Shown here piece after piece: positions 1 to 6,937 of a DNA stretch of 20,914 nt. The position numbers and the translations under genes were made by a program. Position 1 is the first letter of the stretch; the number at the start of each line of letters is the position of its first letter. This stretch comes from UMGS1519 sp963621885 (GTDB lineage: Bacteria > Actinomycetota > Coriobacteriia > Coriobacteriales > Eggerthellaceae). The notes beneath the pieces were generated by a model, which saw nothing but the letters and a program-made list of their open reading frames with translations, was not told the DNA's origin and searched no databases. The DNA is taken from NCBI GenBank assembly GCA_963621885.1, contig CAVFFT010000009.1:1-20914 (forward strand). Reading direction: 5' to 3'.

Positions 1-2
1 TG

Positions 3-1061
3 CTCGACAAGACGGGAACCATTACGGAAGGAAAGCCGCAGGTGGTGGAGGTGGTCGTTGTCGGGGAAGCGGACGGCGCCGATGGGGCCGCAGCGGCGAA
101 CGGGCGGGCCGAGAGCGCCGCAGCTGCTGACGCAGGCGAAGTCGCCGACGAGCTCACAGCCGCGGAAACCGCTACTGCCGCACCCGCGGACATCTTTGCC
201 GCCACGCTTGCGGCTATCGAGAAGCATTCCGAACACCCGCTTGCCCAGGCGCTTGTCGCCTATGCCGACGCGCGCGAGTTGGCATACGCCTCCATTCCCG
301 TAAGCGAGTTTACGCAGGTCGCCGGCGGTGGCGTGTCAGCATGTGTGGCGGAATCGGAATGGCTCGTGGGCAATCGGGCAATGATGCAGTCTCGTAGCGT
401 GGACGTGTCGGAACTGGACGCTCGCGCGGCCGCTTTCGCAGATACGGGCGCGACGCCGCTGTTCGCCGCTTGCGATGGAAAGCTGCAAGGCCTTGTGGCG
501 GTCGCCGATCCCATTAAGCCCTCGAGCGCCCAAGCCATCAGCGAGCTTAAGGCCATGGGCATCCGCACCGTGATGATGACGGGCGACAACGAGCGCACGG
601 CACAGGCCATTCAGAAACAAGCGGGCGTTGACCAGGTGATTGCCGGCGTTCTGCCCGCTGACAAGGCTGCCGAGGTCGCGCGGCTTTCCCGCGAAGGCGG
701 CGTTGTCATGGTAGGTGACGGCATCAACGATGCGCCGGCTCTCGCACAGGCGGACGTGGGCATCGCGATTGGCGCGGGAACCGATATCGCCATCGATTCG
801 GCGGATATTGTGCTCACGCGCAGCGACCTGATGGACGTTCCTGCCGCTATTCAGCTTTCGCAGCGCACTTTGCGCACCATCAAGCAGAACCTTTTCTGGG
901 CGCTTATCTACAACGTCATTTGCATTCCCATTGCAGCGGGCCTGTTCAGCGGTCTGGGGCTGGTGATCAACCCGATGATCGGCGCGGCGGCGATGAGCTT
1001 CAGCTCGGTGACAGTGGTTGCGAATGCACTGCGCTTGCGCACGTGGAAGCCGCGGAATTAA
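3..1061 (+). CDS. copA: Copper-translocating P-type ATPase, C-terminal part (5' truncated)
   Basis: This is the catalytic half of a P1B heavy-metal ATPase that exports Cu(I) across the cytoplasmic membrane at the cost of ATP; the N-terminal metal-binding domains and first membrane helices lie outside the window. The reading frame is open from the first bases and starts with the phosphorylation motif DKTGT. Next come the P1B nucleotide-binding SEHPLA motif, the P-domain motif TGDN and the hinge GDGINDAPAL. The last two helices carry YN in NLFWALIYN and MSFSS, which are the Cu(I)-site residues of the CopA subgroup, so copper is more likely than Zn/Cd. An Ala/Glu-rich stretch of about 45 residues sits between DKTGT and the nucleotide-binding domain and looks like a disordered insert. 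No gene follows on this strand. The nearest neighbour is convergent, so its operon lies upstream of the window. Confidence 0.93.
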   Translation, partial: LDKTGTITEGKPQVVEVVVVGEADGADGAAAANGRAESAAAADAGEVADELTAAETATAAPADIFAATLAAIEKHSEHPLAQALVAYADARELAYASIPVSEFTQVAGGGVSACVAESEWLVGNRAMMQSRSVDVSELDARAAAFADTGATPLFAACDGKLQGLVAVADPIKPSSAQAISELKAMGIRTVMMTGDNERTAQAIQKQAGVDQVIAGVLPADKAAEVARLSREGGVVMVGDGINDAPALAQADVGIAIGAGTDIAIDSADIVLTRSDLMDVPAAIQLSQRTLRTIKQNLFWALIYNVICIPIAAGLFSGLGLVINPMIGAAAMSFSSVTVVANALRLRTWKPRN

Positions 1062-1082
1062 CGCGCGTGCTCAAGCGCGCGT
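1061..1082 (+). terminator. GC hairpin just after copA, weak terminator candidate
   Basis: A perfect 7-base-pair inverted repeat (ACGCGCG / CGCGCGT, 8-base loop) begins on the last base of the copA stop codon. No T-run follows, so intrinsic termination is doubtful. The rest of the 144-base convergent gap to position 1205 shows no other clear feature. Confidence 0.3.
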
Positions 1083-1205
1083 CCGTTAGGGAAGGGGCCG
1101 CTTCGGGTGCATTCTCACACGCCTGTTCAAGCGGACGCGCACGCCCAACGCAGGCACGCGTCTCGTTCTCAAAGGGGCGCGCCCGCCTCGCTTCTCGTCT
1201 GCGCG

Positions 1206-2609
1206 TCAGTCCTTCTTGGGATGAGGGATAACCTGGTGTGTCGTTCCGCGGTATTGATCGTTTTGGCCTGTGAGCGTGAAACTTCCGTCATCGAGATAGG
1301 CGTCCGCTTGTGTCGCTACGTGCGCGCTCTTCATTTGCCCATAGAGCGCGAAGGCGATAATGGCGGCGAAGACAGCGGCGCTACCAATGCAAATGATCAT
1401 GCTCGACTCGTCTTTTCCAACATCTTCCACGCCGAAGAGCATCACGAGCACGGCGAATGCGGCGAGAAAGGCAAGCACGATGCTGACGATGAGCTTGGGG
1501 GTCGAAATGGGCAAATCGCCCACGAGACGTCCCGTCTGGCCGTTCATCGCGAAGAGGAAATTCTTTCCTTCCCAGCTGGTGGAGAGCATCCATACAGGCA
1601 ACATGGCATGGCGTGCATGCTTCCAGGAGATATCCACGTTGCTGTTCTGCTGCGTCACCGATTCATAGCCGGTGACGGTTTGCTCAAGCGCGCCAACGGT
1701 GCTTTCGTTGATGCGCCGTTCTGCGCGGGGGCGGCAGGTGTTCTCGTCTTCGTCCCAGCGATTCGCGACAAACCCCGGCATGTACGCGGAAGAATAGGGA
1801 ACCATCTCCGCGTAATCGAAAGGCTCGATGGCATCCATATGGGCATTCGGCATGCGCGAGGATGCATCGACCGGTATGCGGGAGAAGTCCATGTTGCCTT
1901 CTCGATAGACGTTGAAATGGTCGGTCTCGATGATTTCAGCATCGGGGCGGGAATAATGGCGGCTTCTCGTTGCCTCGAACTGCGCCGAACCTTCCGCATG
2001 CGCATCGTACAGCCAAAACGGCACGTAGACGCCTTGCACCTCGTCAATGTGGTTCGTGTCTTTGAAGCCTTTCGGCAGAAGGATCTTGCCCTTGTAATGG
2101 CGGGTGAGCGCGGCTTTCGCTGCTTCATGGTCAAGGCGGAAGGGGATAACAAGCTCAGGAGAGAACGCGCCGGTGAGCCTCCCCTGCAGCACGACGGGAT
2201 TGCCGCAGTAGGGGCATTTTGTGACCGCGGTGGTCGCATCGGTGACGAGGGCGGCGCCGCACGATGAGCAGACGTACTCGTTATTGAGTGTTTGGCTGTC
2301 GGCTTCCTGCGTACCAGCTTGAGCGCCTGCTCCTGCGGCTGGCTGCGCGTCTGCCGCAGGCCCTTCGGAGCCGGAAGCGTCCTGACCGCCGCCATGCTGA
2401 GCTGCCGCTTGAGCCCGCTGCGCCGCCTGCTTTTCGGCTTCTTCGGCCTTTTGCGTGGCCTGCGCCTCTTTTTCGGCGTAGAGCGCCTCAATTTGCGCGG
2501 CTTGGAATTCCGAGTCGCAGAATTCGCAGACGAGACGGTCCTTCTGTCCGTCGAATCGCAGTCCGCCGCCGCAGTTGGGGCATTGGTAATTGACACTTTC
2601 AAGCACCAT
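1206..2609 (-). CDS. Membrane-anchored double zinc-ribbon protein (TFIIB-type ribbon family)
   Basis: The product has 467 residues and no known enzymatic activity. Two four-cysteine zinc ribbons are visible: C10-x2-C13 with C28-x2-C31, and C114-x2-C117 with C132-x2-C135. An Ala/Glu/Gln/Lys-rich coiled-coil-like segment (about 40-75) and a Gly/Ala/Gln linker separate them. A soluble domain of roughly 220 residues follows, then two membrane helices (about 372-394 and 402-424) and a polar tail. Relatives are often labelled zinc-ribbon or TFIIB-type zinc-ribbon protein. The ATG overlaps the last 11 bases of the upstream helicase gene, which implies translational coupling and a shared task. A plausible role, by inference, is tethering the helicase/ATPase machinery to the membrane or recognising nucleic acid through the ribbons. 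Similarity to PriA zinc fingers is confined to the cysteines, so it should not be called a helicase. Confidence 0.85.
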   Translation of the reverse strand: MVLESVNYQCPNCGGGLRFDGQKDRLVCEFCDSEFQAAQIEALYAEKEAQATQKAEEAEKQAAQRAQAAAQHGGGQDASGSEGPAADAQPAAGAGAQAGTQEADSQTLNNEYVCSSCGAALVTDATTAVTKCPYCGNPVVLQGRLTGAFSPELVIPFRLDHEAAKAALTRHYKGKILLPKGFKDTNHIDEVQGVYVPFWLYDAHAEGSAQFEATRSRHYSRPDAEIIETDHFNVYREGNMDFSRIPVDASSRMPNAHMDAIEPFDYAEMVPYSSAYMPGFVANRWDEDENTCRPRAERRINESTVGALEQTVTGYESVTQQNSNVDISWKHARHAMLPVWMLSTSWEGKNFLFAMNGQTGRLVGDLPISTPKLIVSIVLAFLAAFAVLVMLFGVEDVGKDESSMIICIGSAAVFAAIIAFALYGQMKSAHVATQADAYLDDGSFTLTGQNDQYRGTTHQVIPHPKKD

Positions 2610-5292
2610 GTTGCGTATGCTCCTTCAAAAGGGTTTGCCGTCCCATTGTATATGGGTCCGCGTCACCCGGCCACGAGCGCACGCGGGCGAGCATCCCCTC
2701 GATATCAAGCACGCCAAGCGCGAATCCCTTGCGAATGAGCTCCGCGGGCACGAACTCGTCGTACTTGTCGAAGTAGGGAATCTCGCCGGGATACACGAGC
2801 TCCATGGGATCGAGCGGTTCATTCGCATGCTGATGGACCACCGCGAAAAAGGTGTCGGCGTTGGCTTCCATCGTGAATTGGATGAAGTAGGGCCGCGAGG
2901 TGTCGAAGCCGCGAATGCCCAGTTCATCGGCGCATTTCACCTTAAGGAAGCGCTCAAGCGCAAGGAAGGCGTAGCTGCCGAGCCAGGGGAAAAGCGCCCA
3001 CGAGGTGCCGCCGAGGCACACGAGCGGCTCGCAATCGACATGCGCATTGCGTGCGACATGCCGCGCCTGCTCAAGCCGCGCGACTGCGTTCGGCTTCAGG
3101 TAAGGATAAATGGCATTCTCCCTGATGATTGCCCGCATGCGTTCGAGAATTCGGGTGTTGATGTCACCCGCGCACATGCCGAAATACGCGGGCACGCGCC
3201 CCTTCACCGGCGAGCACTCGATGCGGTGGTGCCGGTAGTCGATTTCCTCGACGATCCAGGTGGCGCCCGCGATGGCGATGCGTTCGCCCACCGGCGGCGG
3301 CATCACGATTGTGCCAAGCTCCTGAGACTCGCAGCGCACGGTGAATTCCTCGTTCTCCTGGAATACCGCGTAGAACTTGAAGTTGTTTGTGACGCGTTCC
3401 CCGGCGAGCCCCACGATCAGCCCGCCCTCGTCGGTGCGTTCGAGGTGGTCGATCTCGAGCAGGTGATTGAGCAGCACGCGGAAATCGTCGGTGCTTATGC
3501 GCGCGAAAGGCGTGAGCGTGAGCACGCGGCGGGCCAGTTCACCTGGGGAAAGCTCGCCTGCGCCCGCGAGGATGGCCATTGTCTGGTGGTAGAGCAGGCT
3601 GAAAGGAAGGCCGTCCAGTTTCGGCGGCTCGACCCAGCGCTCTTCCAAGTACAGCTGAATGAGGGCGCAACCCTGCAAGAGCTTCCATGGAATGCAGGAG
3701 GGCAGAAGCGCGCGTGATTCCGGTTCCTCCTCGCGCATGACGAACCACATTTCGGAGGGGTTGCCGCGGCGGCCCGTGCGGCCCATGCGTTGGAGAAACG
3801 CGCTCACGGTGAAGGGCGCGTCCACCTGGAAGGCACGTTCCAGCCGGCCGATGTCGATACCCAGTTCGAGCGTTGCGGTGGTCACGGTCGTGAGGTTCAG
3901 GCTTTCGTCGCGCATGATGTCCTCGGCCGATTCCCGCAGGCTCGACGACAGGTTGCCGTGGTGGATGAGGAAGCGGTCGGGCTCGTGGTTCGCCTCGCAG
4001 TATTGGCGCAGCGTGGTGCAGATCGCCTCGGCCTCCTCGCGTGAATTGGAGAAGACGAGACACTTCCTTCCGCGCGTGTGCTCGAAGATGTAGCCGATGC
4101 CGGGGTCGGCAAACACGGGCGCTTTGTCGCCGGGAGCCTCCGGTGCGGGCATGTCGAGGGTTGGCACGGCATGCGGAGGGCGCAGGCTGTCGGCGCCGGT
4201 GGCTGTTGCGGCGGATGGGGTGCTTTCGCTCGCAGCGGGGTATGGGCCGCTTTCGTTCGGAATTGCGTCGCCGCAGAGCTCGCTTTCGCTCGCTGTGCTG
4301 GCAGCGGAAGCGGACGTTTCATAGCAGGACGCGTCATCTGTTGTCGCAGGTCGCGAGCTTGTTTCTGCGGGATTCACCCCGTTCTCCGGCCAGACGTCTT
4401 CAACGGCGATAAGCTGCGCTTCTCGGGTTTTTGCGGGAAGCGTTTCGGCATGCGACGTGGCGGGTTGATACGTTGCGCTACCTGAAGCCGGGTCAGCGAC
4501 GCATGCATCCGGTGCGTTTGTGCCTGCGCTTTTCGTTGCCGTCGCATGCTTTCCGCCGAGCCCGTCGTCGCCTCGTTCGGGCGCCTGAGGACCGCTCTGG
4601 TAGAAATGTTCCATCGAGATGAGCCATCGGTCGCGCGGCCCTTCGAGTACCGGAATGATGCAGTTGCGTCCCGTGCCGGTGCTCAGGTACGCGCCGGTCG
4701 CTTCGGGGTCGCCGATGGTGGCGGAAAGTCCGATGCGGCGTGGATTCACGTTCGCCATGCGCGAGAGCCGCTCGATGCCGCAAAGCGTCTGGTTGCCGCG
4801 GTCGCCGCGCAGCAGGGAATGCACCTCGTCGATGACGACATAGCGCAAATCGCAGAACAGCCGGTTTATCGCGGCATGCCGATGGAGCAGCATCGCCTCG
4901 AGCGATTCCGGCGTTATTTGCAGAATGCCCGAAGGGTTTTTCATCAGGCGGCGCTTGTGGGATTGCGCGACGTCGCCATGCCAGCGCCACACGGGAATGC
5001 CCGCTTCTTCGCAGAGCGTATCGAGCCGCAGAAACTGGTCGTTGATCAGCGCCTTCAGAGGCCCAATGTAAATGCAGCCCACGGAGGCGGGCGGGTCTTC
5101 CCAGAATTCCGTGAGGATGGGGAAGAAGGCCGCCTCGGTTTTGCCCGCCGCGGTGGACGCCGTCAGCAGCACATTGTCGTCGGTGTTGAAAATGGCGTCG
5201 GCGGCCGCGACCTGCACTGAGCGTAGACTTTCCCATCCATGCTCGTAGATGAAATCCTGGATGAAGGGCGCGTATCGCTCGAAGGTTCCCAT
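2599..5292 (-). CDS. Lhr-like SF2 DEAD/DEAH-box helicase (BrxHI-type)
   Basis: An 897-residue ATP-dependent superfamily 2 helicase. Core motifs are in order: Walker A-like TASTAAGKTEA (44-54), motif Ib TPES (127-130), DEVH (155-158), SAT (190-192), a second RecA domain from about 395 with TTATLELGIDIG (471-482), and motif VI QRMGRTGRRG (501-510). The long C-terminal region resembles Lhr-type proteins. The DEVH box and layout fit the Lhr-like helicase BrxHI of type 2 BREX. A very Ala/Ser/Thr/Pro-rich insert of about 160 residues (235-395) separates the two RecA domains. The ATG lies 17 bases after the stop of the BrxD-like ATPase gene, with only a weak ribosome site, and the 3' end overlaps the zinc-ribbon gene. 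It therefore belongs to the same operon. It probably moves along or remodels DNA together with the ATPase. A housekeeping repair Lhr is the alternative, but the neighbours argue against it. Confidence 0.9.
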   Translation of the reverse strand: MGTFERYAPFIQDFIYEHGWESLRSVQVAAADAIFNTDDNVLLTASTAAGKTEAAFFPILTEFWEDPPASVGCIYIGPLKALINDQFLRLDTLCEEAGIPVWRWHGDVAQSHKRRLMKNPSGILQITPESLEAMLLHRHAAINRLFCDLRYVVIDEVHSLLRGDRGNQTLCGIERLSRMANVNPRRIGLSATIGDPEATGAYLSTGTGRNCIIPVLEGPRDRWLISMEHFYQSGPQAPERGDDGLGGKHATATKSAGTNAPDACVADPASGSATYQPATSHAETLPAKTREAQLIAVEDVWPENGVNPAETSSRPATTDDASCYETSASAASTASESELCGDAIPNESGPYPAASESTPSAATATGADSLRPPHAVPTLDMPAPEAPGDKAPVFADPGIGYIFEHTRGRKCLVFSNSREEAEAICTTLRQYCEANHEPDRFLIHHGNLSSSLRESAEDIMRDESLNLTTVTTATLELGIDIGRLERAFQVDAPFTVSAFLQRMGRTGRRGNPSEMWFVMREEEPESRALLPSCIPWKLLQGCALIQLYLEERWVEPPKLDGLPFSLLYHQTMAILAGAGELSPGELARRVLTLTPFARISTDDFRVLLNHLLEIDHLERTDEGGLIVGLAGERVTNNFKFYAVFQENEEFTVRCESQELGTIVMPPPVGERIAIAGATWIVEEIDYRHHRIECSPVKGRVPAYFGMCAGDINTRILERMRAIIRENAIYPYLKPNAVARLEQARHVARNAHVDCEPLVCLGGTSWALFPWLGSYAFLALERFLKVKCADELGIRGFDTSRPYFIQFTMEANADTFFAVVHQHANEPLDPMELVYPGEIPYFDKYDEFVPAELIRKGFALGVLDIEGMLARVRSWPGDADPYTMGRQTLLKEHTQHGA

Positions 5293-5309
5293 GACAACCG
5301 CCGCGCTAA

Positions 5310-6851
5310 CTAAAGTTCGAAAGAGGCCAGCTCGTCGTCGCGAGATGCGGGGGAAACGCCCGCGACGCGCGTCGCGCCAGCAGCGCCGGCAGCATGCGAA
5401 GCGCCTAGGCCGCTAGAGCCTTGAGCCGCGCCTGCGCTCTTCGAACCACCTGCTGCCCACGCCGCGCCCGTGGTACTCGCGCCGTTCGCTGCCCACGCCG
5501 CGCCCGCAGCTATCGAACCACCCGCGGCACCCACGCCGCGTACCTCTTCCGCCAGTTCAACCGGTGTCTTCACCGGCGCGGCAAGCGCGTCCGATTCCAG
5601 CAGGTCATCAAGGCCAAGCTGAGGATTCTGGAACAGGATGTCGAGCATCTCGATGAAATCGCGAATGACCTCGCGAGGCGTGAGATGGCTGCTCGCGCCC
5701 TCGCGCCGATATTCCGCCTGGAGAAAACGCGCGAGGCCGGCGTCATCGATACTGCGCGGATAGCCGAAGAAGCCCGCATGGATGTCGGCGAGCTTCTCGG
5801 TCAGCACGAGCAGCTCTTCGGGCGTCAGCGGCTCGAGGTGAATCACGGGCGCCAGCATATCCGTCATTCCCTCGCGGGCGAAGCGCCCCTGCGTGAGTCG
5901 GCTGCGCAGCGCTTCATAGGAATAGAGGCCACGGCGGCGGTCCTCGATGGACTGCGGCGTGCCGCTCATGATGATGCCCAGATGGTGCGCCTTTCCCTGA
6001 AGCGTGTCGTTGTACATGGCGAGAATCTTCTCGTAGTTGTACTGGCGGCTGATGGCGTTGGGAATCTTGTACAGGTTCACGAGCTCGTCAATCTCGACGA
6101 TCAGCCCCTTGTAGCCCGCGCCGCAGAAGAATTCCGCGAAAAGCTTCAGGTAGTCATACCAGCTGTCGTCGTCGATGATGATATTCACGCCTAGTTCCTG
6201 GCGGGCCTCGGTCTTCGTGCGGTATTCGCCGCGGAACCACTTGATGACGTGGGACTTCGTCTCGTCGTCACCGATGAGGTGCGCCCGCCAATAGCGGTTG
6301 AGCAGCTGCGAGAAATCGTAGCCGTGCACGAGCCCTTCCAGCTTGCTCACCGTCGCGTAGATGCGCGTTTCAACCGCCTGCGCGAACGCCGGGTCGTCGG
6401 GCGTGATGCCGTCTTCGGTGACAACCGCCGACTGGACCTGCGAAATCCAGCGGTCGAGCACGAGGTTCAGCGCGCCGCCTTCGGGCTGCGTCTTCGTTGC
6501 GAGATTGCGGATGAGCTCCCGGTAGGTGGCAAGTCCCTGACCCTGCGTGCCTTGCAAGCGGCGTTCGGGGGAAAGGTCGGCGTCGCACACGACAAAGCCC
6601 TGGCCAACGGCATGATTGCGGATGGTTTGCAGCAGGAAGCTTTTGCCGCTGCCATAGCGGCCGACGATGAAACGGAAGCTCGCGCCGCCGTCCGCCACCA
6701 GCCCGAGGTCATGCAGGAAGGCTTCGATCTCTCTCGCGCGACCCACCGTGATATAGGGCAGTCCGATGCGCGGAACGACGCCGCCTTTCAGCGAGTTTAT
6801 GATGATGGACGCGATGCGTTTCGGCACGCGGCGGCTGCTTTGTTCAGGCAT
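5310..6851 (-). CDS. BrxD-like P-loop ATPase (DUF2791 / BREX ATP-binding family)
   Basis: A 513-residue P-loop ATPase. Numbered from the chosen start, Walker A is GRYGSGKSF (about 64-72) and Walker B is LIVEIDEL (about 250-257). The following segment, with IIMSGTPQSIED and a basic LRSRL region, is typical of the DUF2791/BrxD family found in type 2 BREX. Residues after about 435 form an Ala/Gly/Ser tail ending in an acidic-hydrophobic DDELASFEL, which looks disordered with a possible docking peptide. An ATG nine codons upstream (6878) is in frame. The internal ATG at 6851 is preferred because AAGGAAG lies just before it and a TATAAT box at 6890-6895 would place the RNA start almost on the upstream ATG. 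The gene follows the TerB gene by about 90 bases and precedes the Lhr-like helicase by 17. It presumably energises a DNA-processing complex with that helicase. Its own promoter means it need not depend on TerB transcription. Confidence 0.88.
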   Translation of the reverse strand: MPEQSSRRVPKRIASIIINSLKGGVVPRIGLPYITVGRAREIEAFLHDLGLVADGGASFRFIVGRYGSGKSFLLQTIRNHAVGQGFVVCDADLSPERRLQGTQGQGLATYRELIRNLATKTQPEGGALNLVLDRWISQVQSAVVTEDGITPDDPAFAQAVETRIYATVSKLEGLVHGYDFSQLLNRYWRAHLIGDDETKSHVIKWFRGEYRTKTEARQELGVNIIIDDDSWYDYLKLFAEFFCGAGYKGLIVEIDELVNLYKIPNAISRQYNYEKILAMYNDTLQGKAHHLGIIMSGTPQSIEDRRRGLYSYEALRSRLTQGRFAREGMTDMLAPVIHLEPLTPEELLVLTEKLADIHAGFFGYPRSIDDAGLARFLQAEYRREGASSHLTPREVIRDFIEMLDILFQNPQLGLDDLLESDALAAPVKTPVELAEEVRGVGAAGGSIAAGAAWAANGASTTGAAWAAGGSKSAGAAQGSSGLGASHAAGAAGATRVAGVSPASRDDELASFEL

Positions 6852-6889
6852 GGCTGCTTCCTTGGAGACTCTTCCCATTTTGCTTTCGT

Positions 6890-6895
6890 ATTATA
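6890..6895 (-). promoter_or_regulatory. Internal -10 box TATAAT for the ATPase-helicase-zinc ribbon genes
   Basis: A perfect TATAAT on the minus strand sits in the short gap between the TerB gene and the BrxD-like gene. No good -35 hexamer is visible; TTCTCT at 18 bases is the best. Transcription would start near 6883, leaving a leader of about 30 bases before the ATG at 6851. Confidence 0.5.
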
Positions 6896-6937
6896 GGGCG
6901 CTGCCGCCAAAAAAGAGAACGGATGTTCTAATTTCCG

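Noticed and set aside
1107..2267. 386-codon plus-strand frame opposite the zinc-ribbon gene
   Set aside because: It mirrors the minus-strand gene in a GC-rich genome. The minus-strand product has zinc ribbons, membrane helices and a coupled start, whereas this frame has no recognisable domain.
1206..2609. Identification of the zinc-ribbon protein as primosomal helicase PriA
   Set aside because: Only paired CxxC motifs are shared. There is no Walker A or DEAH motif, and two membrane helices are present.
2590..3717. 375-codon plus-strand frame opposite the helicase
   Set aside because: The helicase motifs are intact on the minus strand; this frame is a shadow without a ribosome site or domain.
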